Source of the DNA: Ascarosepion bandense
Lineage: Eukaryota > Mollusca > Cephalopoda > Sepiida > Sepiidae
NCBI GenBank assembly: GCA_037127315.1
Contig: JBBBDQ010001454.1
Span: 2,274,001 to 2,338,000, forward strand
Direction: 5' to 3'
Length of the DNA stretch: 64,000 nucleotides
The translations under genes were made by a program, and so were the position numbers. Each line of letters begins with the position of its first letter. Position 1 is the stretch's first letter. The notes below the pieces were generated by a model, which saw nothing but the letters and a program-made list of their open reading frames with translations, had not been told where the DNA came from and did no database searches. Of the stretch, positions 1-10,230 are shown piece after piece.

Positions 1-284
1 ATCCTTGAATCTTGATCTTTTAATAATCTCTTTACCTAATAAACTTTATTGCTCTAATTAGATTTTTCTAATGTTAATTCAAAAGAATCGTGGCCAGTCG
101 TTATTTGAGAAAAGAAATAATACTGAAACAAAGGAAATATAGCAATCTGTTGTAATAAATTATTCTACACCTTTTTCTCATGTGGACTTACTAATACAGA
201 GGACTATATATTGTCAGCACTGCATTTACCGGTGTCTTGCTAATCTCTGTATTTTTTATAGATAATAATAGTTTGAGAGAAACA

Positions 285-716
285 TGTCCTACTAATCAAC
301 CAATAGCTGGGGAAAAGAGGTGAATTCATACCTTTGCCAAAACTATTTGCGTGTAAGTGTTGATTTTCTAAGCACCGCTTACATGTGACACAAGACTGAA
401 AGTATGAGGCGCCCAGTAAGGATTGAACTCACTACTCAGTTACAGCAGACTTAATAACCATTACACCACATCGAGGCGCTTAAATGGTGATTTTCAAAGT
501 GCAGATGACACAAGTCTAAAAGTACGAAGCACCCAGTGAGGATCAAACTCACTACTCATTTGTAATCATCCTAGCGAGACAAGCTTGCTAATCATAACAC
601 CACGTGGAGGTGTCCATATTTGCGTGTAAGTGAATACAACGGCCCCAACTGGAATCAGAACACTGTTTTCCAGTTAACAATTCTGAGCCATTATATATTA
701 CACCAGCCGCAATTCC
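285..716 (-). mobile_element. SINE-A copy, split by a SINE-B dimer
   Basis: Two parts of one SINE-A copy (about 285-359 and 617-716) lie on either side of a different SINE. The right part, read on the minus strand, carries the head with the diverged B-box region and the segment ending in 'ttcacttacacgcaaata'. The left part continues with the middle segment containing 'cagctattggttgatta'. The junction sequence is present on both sides, as expected of a target-site duplication. The order and content match the other SINE-A copies in the window, although the head is diverged and closest to the copy at 48926-49050. Confidence 0.75.
360..616 (-). mobile_element. SINE-B dimer (two tandem tRNA-headed units)
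   Basis: There are two head-to-tail units, about 481-616 and 360-480, both read on the minus strand. Each begins with a tRNA-like head holding an A-box-like 'tggtgt(a/t)at' and a B-box-like 'gagtt(t/c)(a/g)atc' and closing with a 'gggt/cgc' acceptor-like end. A short body follows with 'cttgtgtca' and 'gaaaatcaac/c'. The pair as a whole is flanked by the 16-bp repeat 'tatttgcgtgtaagtg' at 344-359 and 617-632, so it seems to have inserted as one dimeric unit. A third copy lies at 10756-10870. Confidence 0.8.
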
Positions 717-747
717 AGACTTACAATACCTGGTATTTTTGCACAGA

Positions 748-1122
748 TGAAGAAGAAACTTAAAGCCAGAGAAATGTGGTTATATAGAATGATACTGAGA
801 ATAACATAGACTGAACATGTGAGCAAGGATGATGTCTTAGAGAATATGGAAAGACAAAGAATTGTTATTCTTAACATCAGAAAGAGACACGTGAAACTTC
901 TAGGGGGACATGATGAGGAAAGATGGCATATAAAATTTGATACTTACACGACAAATTGAAGGCAATTGGGACAAAAGAAAAATAATGCATAACTTGCCTA
1001 GCGAGATTGATTAAATGGATAAAAGAACAGAACATTTTTTATGACAGGAAAGCCATGGTCACCAATATCCCAAAGTGACACGATACGAAGAAGAAGAAGA
1101 AGAAGAAGAAGAAGAAGAAAAT
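748..1122 (+). mobile_element. LINE 3' end (reverse-transcriptase C-terminus relic) with (AAG)n tail
   Basis: Conceptual translation on the plus strand, with stops and frameshifts, resembles the C-terminus of an RTE-like non-LTR polymerase. It shows a segment like 'MWLYRMILRI' followed by 'TEHVSKDDVL', then 'RKRHVKLLGGH', then 'GKPWSPISQSDT'. The coding relic runs into an (AAG)n array at 1087-1119, which occupies the position expected of the 3' tail. The copy is heavily 5'-truncated and dead. Remnants of a related 3' end lie at 8010-8240 and 40355-40625. The clade assignment (RTE/BovB-like) comes from family memory. Confidence 0.7.
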
Positions 1123-1487
1123 TTATATCTTTCATAATTATTTGTAAATAAAAATATGTTGTTCTTATTTCATTTGTAAAATCAACCAGACGTCCACAAA
1201 ATAAGTTATCAATATTTTTTCCTGAGAAGAGACATAATAAACTGACGCTAATATATCCTGGCAAGGCTTTACCGACATCGGTTCGTTAATATCAATTTTA
1301 TTGTGAAAACATTGATTTGTATGATAAAATATATCAGAGTGTATCCACATGTATGAGTGTGCTGTGTATGATAATTGGAGTTTTTAAAACTTCTCTTTCA
1401 TAGTTTAATTTCAAATTAAAGTGACTGGATATCTATTAGGTATCAATTGATATACATTATTAATTCTTACTTTGTATACAGGGTCAT
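1123..1487. other. AT-rich spacer, nothing recognised
   Basis: This follows the LINE tail and precedes a SINE-A. It contains no credible ORF, RNA gene or repeat that I could match elsewhere in the window. Confidence 0.5.
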
Positions 1488-1795
1488 TCATTCAGTTAAG
1501 TGTCGTACGTGATATACGCCTGGGCGATCATACCTTGGAAGAGACATAACTGACTGGGCAGAAGATTTTTCCGTAGTAGTTTGCCATTACTGTCTGCAGG
1601 AGACTGGTTGCCAATCAAGGCTATAGAACCCAGTCTGTCTTGTTATTTGACCCATAGCTGGAGGAAAGAGACAGATTAATACCTTACCAAAGGGTAGTTA
1701 CGGGTAAGTGAATGCAAGGAATTTAACTGAAATTCGAACTTGGTTCTCCAGTTTCTGGTTCCAACTCGATATCCACTTCACCACAACGCATATAC
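1488..1795 (-). mobile_element. SINE-A, near full length
   Basis: On the minus strand this reads from a tRNA-like head ('gcgttgtggtgaagtgg' then a B-box-like 'aagttcgaat') through the SINE-A body to the conserved 3' part containing 'gatcgcccaggcg' and 'acttaactga'. It is about 308 bp, close to the copy at 11540-11849. I saw no clean target-site duplication. The RNA polymerase III boxes are degenerate, so it is probably inactive. Confidence 0.85.
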
Positions 1796-1916
1796 ATGGT
1801 AGAATGGATAAATTATTGTCTAAATTATGTAAAAAAGAAAGTAACACAGACATCTCATTTCAAAAGCTATATTTACAAAAATTACGCAAAAAATCTCTTT
1901 AAATACTAAATAGTAA

Positions 1917-2330
1917 ATTTATTCAAATAAAAATTCCGATTGGCTTCAACCACAACCCCCAGACGACTTCGAAACTTTCTGCAACTCTTTTTGATACTCT
2001 CCTTCATAAAAGATGGTGAATGCTAACGTACTCCTTGCCTTCAATTTAACCTTAGTGCTACGAGGAGTTTTGTTAGCTTTTCTCTCAACTGCGCCTCACG
2101 CATAATAATCAAGGGGGGCAGCACTCTGGAGTCAAATGGCCAAATGTAAAGTGTATTGTAGTCGCAAAAATTACCTGACAACCACTGCTTGTGTTACATT
2201 GTGCAGAGTCGTGTTGTCAGACATGGGGTCTTCCAGCAGGTACTCTCTTGACCCAGGGCAGTACTAATTAAACCATTTGATGTAGGTCTCGGTGTTGGGT
2301 CTGTGGGAAAATGAATGAAGGCGTAAAGCC
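1917..2330 (-). pseudogene. mariner-like transposase relic (DD37D type)
   Basis: Minus-strand translation with shifts gives segments in mariner order. These are 'RPNTETYIKW', then 'PWVKRVPAGRPHV', then 'QHDSAQCNTSS' around the second catalytic Asp, then 'PLDYYA' around the third, then 'RKFRSRLGVVVEANRNF' near the C-terminus. Stops replace tryptophan-like positions and frames change at least twice. It is related to the pseudogene at 18927-21305, but the two are on opposite strands and differently decayed. Only the C-terminal half survives and no terminal inverted repeats were found. Confidence 0.75.
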
Positions 2331-2849
2331 GCGTCTCTAGTTGTCCAACGACTTTCATAATTAACATAATCCGAATCCTTTTAACTGTCCTCAGATTAAA
2401 ACACTCTGAAATGTTCGTGCAAAAGATTCTGTTGCGAATGCCGAACAATACAGTGTGTCGTTTTGAAAATTTATGATTGCGTCGTGATGCTCTTTACATT
2501 AGTGTACTTATCCATGCACTTTTTCAGTTTAGTCATTCATGAATATGTTTTTGTATGTTTGGGTTTTTGTTCCAACGAATTTTCTAAAGCTGTGTCCGAA
2601 AAAGATTTACAAAATGCAGTCCGTCATAATTAATATATTGAAATCCCCAATAGGTTTTAAATTTTGGCAAATGGAAAGGTTTGATGAAATAAATTTCACT
2701 GAAAATGAATTTAATTTGATAATGCATTTAGAAAGAATGAAATGTGTGTATTCTGTTATAAAAGCAATAGAAATACATTTAAAATAAATGTATATTGCTT
2801 TTATTATGCATGACACACATAAATATAAATAAGCAAGCGTTTCCTATAT
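2331..2849. other. AT-rich region, no supported gene
   Basis: Short overlapping ORFs on both strands (about 2539-2816) show no family resemblance. The piece at about 2781-2818 looks like the start of family I, which follows at 2850. Confidence 0.4.
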
Positions 2850-2982
2850 TTAAAATGAACATCTATTCCCTTATTATAGATGACACCTATCTGACTAAAA
2901 ATATCAAACACCAATCAATATTCCAATATACTTTCACTTTGTTTTTTTAATTTTATTTAAATTTTATAAAATCCGTGTCCTG
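2850..2982 (+). repeat. dispersed repeat family I, copy 1
   Basis: This shares an ordered series of short blocks with 44561-44676 and 48291-48367. The blocks are 'aaaatgatcatctattgc'-like, then a 'ttatt...cacgtga'-like segment, then 'caatcaa', then 'ctttgttttttt' and 'ataaaatc'. There is no coding content, and element class and ends are unknown. Confidence 0.55.
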
Positions 2983-3102
2983 AAAATAAATCAAGCTAGT
3001 AAACCTTAGAAATTGTACAAAACCAGTGAACCATGTGTGGAAATTAAAAAAAGAAAAGAAATACTAATATATATATGATTGATCAACACCAAAATTAAGA
3101 TG

Positions 3103-3106
<4 letters not shown>

Positions 3107-3142
<36 letters not shown>
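3107..3142. repeat. (AT)n microsatellite
   Basis: Uninterrupted AT dinucleotide run of about 36 bp. Confidence 0.95.
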
Positions 3143-3144
<2 letters not shown>

Positions 3145-3519
3145 AACATTCAGGGTAAAATTAGACCAGTAAAAAGTAACATTAAAAGTGATCAATATAC
3201 ATTTAACTAAAAGATACAGATTTAATATGCAGAGTTCATGAATATTAAAATTAGGTAGCTCAGCTGATTACGTTACTATGGTTACAAACTTTTGGTATCG
3301 TCAGTCATTATAAACTAACTGATTCTTCAACACTATTTTAGGCACACAACAGGAAGTTGACAACAGGAAGATTAAAATAAGGAGAGGAGTTACTCAAGAC
3401 TAAAAAAATAGTATTGTACATAAGTTCATCCGGGTTTGTACGAACCCAAAATATAATTTCTAATGGGTATACATTATTTCAGCTCCTTTATTTTGTAAAC
3501 TTCCATTGTTCTGGATATG

Positions 3520-3850
3520 ATGCTATGTCGATATAAGCGTTTGTCAGTTCCATCCACATGATCCAAAGATTTGTGAATTAAATACCAGGTGAACAAGTAA
3601 CTTGTGAGTTCAATATGGTGAACAAGTAACTTAGAGAGTCGGGTTAGAGAGAGATAAATCATGACTACCAAAAAAGGCTTCGCACAATGAATGGGAATGG
3701 TATACCCGAGTGATTGTAAGAAAGGGTTCGGTTCGAAATTCTTAGCCTCTGAAGAAGGCCGGAGCGTACAACGGCCGAAACGTCGCAAAATTGCAACAAA
3801 ACATGAGGAAAATAGTCCGAATAATGTAAATAGTGTAAATACTACCTCAT
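3520..3850 (+). mobile_element. SINE-D copy
   Basis: A degenerate tRNA-like head ('gatccaaag' then 'tgtgaattaaatacc') is followed by 'gtgaacaagtaactt', then a body, then the conserved core 'gaaggccggagcgtacaac' and 'ggccgaaacgtcgc'. The tail is 'atgtaaatagtgtaaat'. The segment 'ggtgaacaagtaactt' occurs twice (about 3588 and 3618), a small internal duplication not seen in the other copies. The core is recognisable in copies at 31.6, 41.5, 49.8, 50.2 and 61.1 kb. Confidence 0.75.
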
Positions 3851-3855
3851 CTCAG

Positions 3856-5537
3856 AAATATAGACAAATGCTTTTATCTATATTTGAAATATATACAAAT
3901 ATTTTTATCTATATTTGATTTTTACACGCACAAAGACACATACGTACATACATACATAGTTAAGAATGAACTCATTGATGAACATTAAGTAAAGGATAAA
4001 CATTTTATAATATGTGTAAATATACCGAAGACAAAGAAGCTTATCCAATAAAGCCGCCTCAACTTCGATAGGTCATTGGTTCTGAAGCGATCTGATATCC
4101 GAACCAGGCGGTACTTTTTAATCTTAGACATTACGTTCAGTAACCTAAAGAAGTATTTTGTTTTCTGAGACTGCTGATTGGTCTTTTTCTCGGCGAAGCC
4201 TCATGCGTATTATCCTTGGAGATACAAATGAGATAACTTAACAGGCCAAATTATACGCCTTTCATTATCTGGAAATTTCTCTGGCCACAACTCCCTCACT
4301 CGTGTTCTATGTGACGAGGTAAATATTTCAGCTTTCTCTGTGTCATCTACTTGAAGAAATTAAACCTAATGTAGCCACTGACATTCTTCTTGAAGTTCTC
4401 TAATATGAGATGGAGCAATATGACATGACCTTGGCTACAAACCGCAAGACCAGGCAACGATAACTTGAGGGAAACCACCGTGTCTACCTGACTGGGATCC
4501 GCGAAAATTCACATGTTTATACTGTTTCCTTTCTGTCCTGGTTGTAGTTCTCATCGAAGAAAAATCAAATCATGTCTCGCTCCCTGGCGCGTTTGAAATT
4601 GTTGGGAAAGCTCTTTGATCGAATTATACTTTCCATATGAAAATAGCTGTACATTAACTCTACTTATCTCCTGACGTGAAATTCGTACCCATTATCTTCG
4701 TGTATATTCAGATCGTTGAACTAGTCGTCGATTACGCTTATCCAATCGCTGGAGATGTAGTTGATGACGTCCGTGATTTGCAGGATGATCTTCTTTAGTC
4801 TAATCCCTTTCAATTGTTTCTTTCTTCTGGACACTGATGATAGGGTCTTACGACAGATCTACACATGCCTCCAGACCTTCAACATTAAAACCTGGTCACT
4901 TTGAAGAAGATAGCTATGTCCGAATGGTTGTAATTACTTTTTTGTACATTATTACTCTCGATATATCTCGTCAACTTGCATTTATGAACCGAAAATGTGT
5001 TCCTAAATATCTGGTATAATTTATATATAAACTGGGTGCAGATAAGTTCTCTTACGGGATACGAAGGGATTTCAAAACCGACTTTGATATTTGGTGAATT
5101 GCAAGATTTGGGGTTCTGCTCAAGCACTTTTAAATATCCCTCATGCATATATATGTGAAGCTGCATCAATAAGCAGATAGTCTGATACAAAAGTATTGGA
5201 TGAATTATGATCTGACTGTTTCATTGCATAATATTTAATCTCTGTGATATATGAAAATGAGGTAGGTTAGATAAATTAATAAAGATAAATTGGTTGTGTT
5301 AAAAATGTTTTTTTTTTCTAAAGAAAATGTATTTAGGTTACAGACGCATTGATATACCAATAAACGTATGAAAATAACTATAGAAGTGGTCGAAAGTGCT
5401 TAGGATGATATCTCCAACAAAACGAAAACATGTTAGGATGCTTGTAAAACTTAACAAAAAATGAATTAAATCTTCCTTGTCAGCCGTATCCAGTGAAAAA
5501 TGTTTGAAAGAAAGGTTATTTTCCAAGTATACATTAC

Positions 5538-5538
<1 letters not shown>
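3856..5538. other. spacer of more balanced composition, unresolved
   Basis: From about 4030 to 5000 the base composition is visibly less AT-rich than the surroundings and there are no microsatellites. No ORF exceeds about 100 codons and I recognised no protein family in either strand. It may be old element sequence, intron or regulatory DNA. Confidence 0.35.

Positions 5539-5634
<96 letters not shown>
5539..5634. repeat. (AT)n(GT)n compound microsatellite
   Basis: AT run at about 5539-5581 followed directly by a GT run to about 5632. It generates a long His-Thr / Ile-Tyr reading frame on the minus strand that should not be read as a protein. Confidence 0.95.
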
Positions 5635-5685
5635 CTGATCACAGGTATCTGAGTATGGCTGTCTACTAAGGTGGCTAACCAATCT

Positions 5686-5960
5686 CTATTGCAGACACCT
5701 GCTCAGGCATATTTGTATTTGTTCAACGCCCACAGAGCCCACTTGTGTTTTTACTGTAACTATGCTAAACGGACCTTAATTATAGTTTGCAGGAGAGAAT
5801 GCATTGTCTGGCGTGATCAGCGTAATAAAAGAGCATCACGCTCAAACCCACTGTCACGATGACTTGTGAATTCAGGCTAGCAAGACCATCGACGGCTTCG
5901 AAATTGTGCCGTCTATTCAACTCCGTTTACAAAGCTTGGGTCAACCCATGCTATGATTTT
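5686..5960 (+). repeat. dispersed repeat family G, copy 1
   Basis: This shares ordered blocks with 58165-58395, including 'ctgctcaggca', 'tgttcaacgcccacagagcc', 'gatcagcg' and 'acgctcaaa'. Similarity is moderate and there is no ORF. Element type is unknown. Confidence 0.55.
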
Positions 5961-5984
5961 TAATTATTTACAAAAGGCTTCGTA

Positions 5985-6073
5985 TGTTGGAATCTTTTCC
6001 CCATGCTCACCTTCCTGACAAATCGAACAGGAGATTCGAAACCAGTCGGAAAGCAAACGTTCTAAGCACTCTG

Positions 6074-6078
<5 letters not shown>
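5985..6078 (-). mobile_element. SINE-like fragment (family F)
   Basis: Minus-strand reading contains a B-box-like 'ggtttcgaatctcc' and then 'tcaggaaggt'. The latter also occurs at 50500-50585. The fragment abuts an (AT)n array. It is probably a tRNA-derived SINE head, but too short to delimit. Confidence 0.45.

Positions 6079-6127
<49 letters not shown>
6076..6127. repeat. (AT)n microsatellite
   Basis: AT run of about 50 bp abutting the family F fragment. Confidence 0.95.
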
Positions 6128-6130
<3 letters not shown>

Positions 6131-7234
6131 GTGAACAGATGGAGAAATAGAACAGTATGCAAAATTATTATTTAGATCGATAACGAAAGGAAATATATGA
6201 CAAAGAAAAAAAAAATTTAAAGCTAAAAGGAAAAATAAACAATTAGGATGAATAAGAAAAACGTATAAAATGTGAAAAAGAAACGGGAGTAACACGCACA
6301 AGAAAAGAGACAAAAAAAGCCAGACAAAAATTATATAAAGTAATGAAAGAGTGTAAATGAAAGGGAGGGCAAAAAAAGAAAAAAAAACATTAACCGCAGG
6401 TGGCATGTTGGCTTCCGTAGTTTTCTATTTTTTTTTTTTCGTTCTTCCTTGATTGTCTGTTCACATCAGCCTTTGAATAGACGTGGCCTTATCGTGGCTA
6501 GATGGACAAAGGACACTTTTAGCATAATCGATGGCTAATAGCCTCACGTACATGTGCGTAAAAAGACAAATATAGTGAGATACTTAGAGGTAGACGGTCA
6601 ATTACGGACAAACATAAATTGAACCCAATATGGATGAACGCACTAAATAATAGATAAACGTAAGGACTTACTGATAATGATGACACACACTTTTATACAC
6701 GCATCAATATACGAAACTTTGTAAACCCACATTGTAGATATAACTACACCGATTTGTATGCGTGCTAGTGTACTCTAATCTGAACAGGTTAATGGAATGC
6801 GATGAAGGTATGGAGGTAAAAAATGAAAGACGGATAGAAAGACAGAAAATAGGGGTTGCAAAGAAGTTCAGAAAAAGATGAAGGGGTGTAGAGAAAAGGG
6901 ACGTAAGACAATGGGAAGGTGCGGAATAAAAAGACATAAGAGAATAAAAACTGAGAATCTAAAAGAGTGACGTAGAAAAAATAGAAAGAATAATTTTCCA
7001 TTTAAGCCGGAAAAAAACAAGCAGAGGAAAAGAAATGCAAAAAGGTGATTTTAAGTTTCATTGTAAGATGAGAGGCAGAGAAAGAAACGAAACGAAAATA
7101 ATGAAAAACGAAACGAAAATAAAAAAAAAACGAAACGAGAAGTTGGGAAAAAAAATGAAAAAAGACGTAAGTTAAAAAAAGCAGAAAACGAAAAAGAAAA
7201 ACTGAAAAGCAAAATGAATCAAAATGAAAACTGC
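6128..7234. other. purine-rich tract (plus strand)
   Basis: Nearly all of this stretch is strongly A/G-rich on the plus strand. It has recurring units such as 'gaaacgaaaat' around 7085-7140, which also gives low-complexity Phe/Leu/Ser ORFs on the minus strand. I found no gene. A mostly TE-free polypurine strand of this length is unusual for the window. Confidence 0.6.
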
Positions 7235-7350
7235 AGTGTAGTAGCAGTCGACGGAAGTTTTGAGTCAGAAAACGGAAGGTATATTGTAATAAGAAACAAG
7301 AAAGATTTGTACTAAACAAAGAAAACAGTATTAAATTGCTATATAATATC
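7235..7350 (+). repeat. dispersed repeat family J, copy 1
   Basis: Shares blocks 'cggaagtttt'/'cggaaggt', 'acaaagaaaa' and a terminal 'gcta...aatatcac' with 36690-36830. Non-coding and of unknown class. Confidence 0.45.
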
Positions 7351-7949
7351 ACTCATCCCATATGGCTAGAGAATTCGCTTAAAGATGAACAGAAGAATTG
7401 AAGTAACAGAAATGCTGAGAACAGAGATGCAAAGATGGACGGAACATATCGGGAATTTTTATGGAAAATATAAACAAAAAACACACATGTACATTGACTC
7501 AAGAAAGAGACAGTTGAAATATTTGCTTTAATTGGTTGGTTGATTTTCTTTAAAAGCATATCAAAATCTACGCGTTATTTAATGCCGAAATCTAAATATA
7601 TCTAACGCATTTGTATGCCCATCAATATATCCTGAACGTAATTGTGTGTCTGCAGCTACAAATAAAATGTACTATAAAATGTATTGTTAATAACTATAGA
7701 TATATATTGATTATAATTTTTTTATGTAAAAATTATTATTGGAATTGTTACTATGAAAAGTATTTCCATATTTTCATAGAGTTTTTTGTTGTTGTTTTTT
7801 TAGTTTTCTTTTTTTTTTTTTGCTTGGGTGTTCACTGTTTGCACATACCTGGGATAATAATAGGTGCTACCATCCCGTGTCATGGTGGACCTGGGAACAG
7901 CATTAATTAAAATGTGGTTTTATTGTTCTCAAAACATCCATTCTCCTAA
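7351..7949. other. AT- and T-rich spacer
   Basis: Contains a T-rich run near 7785-7825. The ORF 7611-7910 is low complexity and unsupported. Nothing else recognised. Confidence 0.4.
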
Positions 7950-8003
7950 TCAGAGGCTTTGCAGTCGGATATAGTTTATCGTCATACCCAGGACTATGAA
8001 ATA
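7950..8003 (-). repeat. dispersed repeat family H fragment
   Basis: The minus-strand block 'tcctgggtatgacgataaac' recurs on the plus strand at 9274-9296, next to a SINE-C and (AT)n. Class unknown. Confidence 0.55.
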
Positions 8004-8009
8004 TTTGAG

Positions 8010-8240
8010 GTAAATAATGAAGAATGTAGGCTTGGAGAATTTGGCACTCATGGGTTATAGTGAAAGCGAGGATGGACAGAGTGTTATGAAGAGTGGCATA
8101 TTTAATGAATTTGCGTAATGAGATGGTAGAGCAAGGACAAAGACAGATGATAAAGAGACATTGCTTAGGGCTACAAAGGACAAGGGACTGTAGTGAGCCA
8201 TACTCGACAAATGATGAGGACAGAAAACTGGAATAAAAAC
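8010..8240 (+). mobile_element. LINE 3' remnant (same broad family as 748-1122)
   Basis: Plus-strand translation in shifting frames gives 'EECRLGEFGTHG'-like and then 'EQGQRQMIKRHCL' segments. These fall where RTE-like elements keep their conserved C-terminal tail. No RT catalytic region is present and multiple stops show the copy is dead. Confidence 0.6.
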
Positions 8241-8345
8241 GAACAATTCAAACTGATACAACATAACATTTCGGGAGCAAGAAAGTTCATGAGAAGTAAA
8301 ATAAAGAGTGCGAAGGCAACAAAAAAGAATTCAAATCCTCGAAAG

Positions 8346-8377
8346 CGAAAGAAAGAAAGAAAGAAAGAAAGAAAGAA
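8346..8377. repeat. (GAAA)n microsatellite
   Basis: Tetranucleotide run of about eight units within A-rich sequence. Confidence 0.9.
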
Positions 8378-8956
8378 CAGTCATTTAATGATATACCCGA
8401 GAAACTGGAAAATATATTAATAAATCGTTCATGAAAGTATATTTTAATAAGCCGGGTCAGCAGAAAGAATTAAGAATTGGAAAAAAATAACGGAAAAAGA
8501 AAAATAAAGTAATAGAGAAAACAGAAAAAGAAGTAAATAAGCAACAACCTGTGATAAAAATATCTAATCTGCAGTTTATTGACTTTTGTTTCTTTTCTGC
8601 CTCTTCACATTTGGATCATAGCTTCTGTTTGTTTGATTTTTTTCTAGAAACGTGAGATTTTTGTTAATACAAGCAAATAATTGAATTTTTTTTGCTTAAA
8701 CTCCAAACTCAATTTAAATTTAATTTATTTTCCCCGAAAAAATAAGATGATGTACATTTTAAAATGAAACATTTTTCAAAACAGAAATGTGCGCGTTATT
8801 TTTGCAAGTGGTATTGTTATTTCTTTCTTTTTAACCCAGCAATTTTTTTATATTTTAACATTCTATCCAGTTCTTCTATTTGAACGCATACTTATAAATG
8901 AATGGAGCAAAAACTGAATATTTAATCCGCATGCAACAAAAAGATAATGATTTAGC

Positions 8957-8957
<1 letters not shown>
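8378..8957. other. A/T-rich spacer
   Basis: No ORF of interest and no repeat that I could match within the window. Confidence 0.4.

Positions 8958-9002
<45 letters not shown>
8958..9002. repeat. (AT)n microsatellite
   Basis: AT run of about 44 bp. Confidence 0.95.
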
Positions 9003-9004
<2 letters not shown>

Positions 9005-9140
9005 CAAAAAAGGAAAAGAACACATAAATTAAAAACTCACTGTTCAAGCATTTACTTTTATAAAGTGCTTGATACAACGTAGAGCTTAATATTGCTAATT
9101 ACAATAGATTATAAAAGCATAATATCATATATATATATAT

Positions 9141-9219
9141 ATTGTCATCCGCAGACAGATCTGTTTCTTCGTATCACAACTCATCAATACGGTTAGAATC
9201 CGATTGCCTTTTTACCCAG

Positions 9220-9221
<2 letters not shown>
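9141..9221 (-). mobile_element. SINE-C fragment between two (AT)n arrays
   Basis: Minus-strand reading gives the SINE-C 3' part: 'gcaatcggat', then 'gttgtgatacgaagaaac', then 'agatctgtctgcggatgac'. The 3' end runs into a short AT run (about 9127-9141). The 5' side is cut at 'cctgggt' by another AT array. Other copies are at 14477-14712, 27584-27613, 52655-52697 and 57549-57817. Confidence 0.8.

Positions 9222-9271
<50 letters not shown>
9222..9271. repeat. (AT)n microsatellite
   Basis: AT run of about 50 bp separating the SINE-C fragment from a family H fragment. Confidence 0.95.
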
Positions 9272-9274
<3 letters not shown>

Positions 9275-9335
9275 TCCTGGGTATGACGATAAACTAAACT
9301 TGATAGCAAGACTTTTGATCGGGAGATTGGAGGTC
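9272..9335 (+). repeat. dispersed repeat family H, second copy
   Basis: Begins 'tagtcctgggtatgacgata' immediately after the AT array, matching the inverse of 7950-8003. Confidence 0.55.
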
Positions 9336-9654
9336 TTGAACCACCTCTTTATTGCTGCTGTTTCCAGGTTCAGCCTGACTCTTGTACTTTCTGTTACGCC
9401 TCAAGCTATGGCCCAAATAATAAACATTTCCAAAGAAAAACAATTCTATATTAAGAAATTATAAATATACATTTCTATACTAAAAACACCAGTTAATAAT
9501 TTTTATATAAAAAATATAGCGACTTCACCCAAATCAGTAAAAAATACTACGAAACAACTATTATGAAAGAACATTTCCATATAATTTTCTTTCATCTGAT
9601 AAAGTCCTAAGGGATTAAATGCGTCACACGAAATCTTTTTTTCCACCTTGTCAT

Positions 9655-10230
9655 AGATTTTCATAAAATATTTGTGTCTATGAATATATGGTTTATGTAT
9701 ATTGTTTTTTCCTTTTCTTTTTTAAAATAGGCATATTTAACTCTTTCTTTTCTTTCTCTTTCTGAAACGCTGTCATCTCGGCTACTGATTATTTTTTCAT
9801 ATCTTATTTCTTCGTTAACTTTCCCCCCGTCTACCCCATTTGTTCTTTCTTTTCCCTTTTTCATAACCACTTTTATATTCTCCCCCAATACTTCTTATTC
9901 CTGTGAGATGTTTAAATTTTGACACTGTATTCTCTAAACCAGATGTAATCAAACAGTCTTCTTCTAATATCGAGTCATGCATCCCTGTCTCTGCCCCTTT
10001 TTATGTTTGGATGACAAATTTTCAATGAAATTTTTTCTTTCTTAATCTCATCTCTTTTTTTTTTTAACTTCCTATGTATGGATATGTTTTTGGGCTCCTT
10101 CCGGTATATGAATTTTCGTAACATGTTTGAATTAATTTTTTGTTTTGGATTGTTGCTGATGAAGCGAGAGTTTTCTTGTTAAAACAGCTATTCAACAAAA
10201 TTTAATTTTCGAAATTTATTAATGTATATA
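9655..10230 (-). repeat. long dispersed repeat family E/L, copy 1
   Basis: Read on the minus strand, this aligns along about 0.55 kb with 34793-35335. Matching blocks in the same order include 'ctcgcttcatcagc', 'aaaaacatatccatacat', 'gatattagaagaagact', 'aatggggtagac' and 'cagtagccgag'. Neither copy keeps a convincing reading frame. It may be the 3' UTR of a LINE or a non-autonomous element. Ends and class are unresolved. Confidence 0.75.

Noticed and set aside
5539..5581. AT runs as promoters (TATA) or origins
   Set aside because: They are microsatellites found throughout the window with no linked gene.
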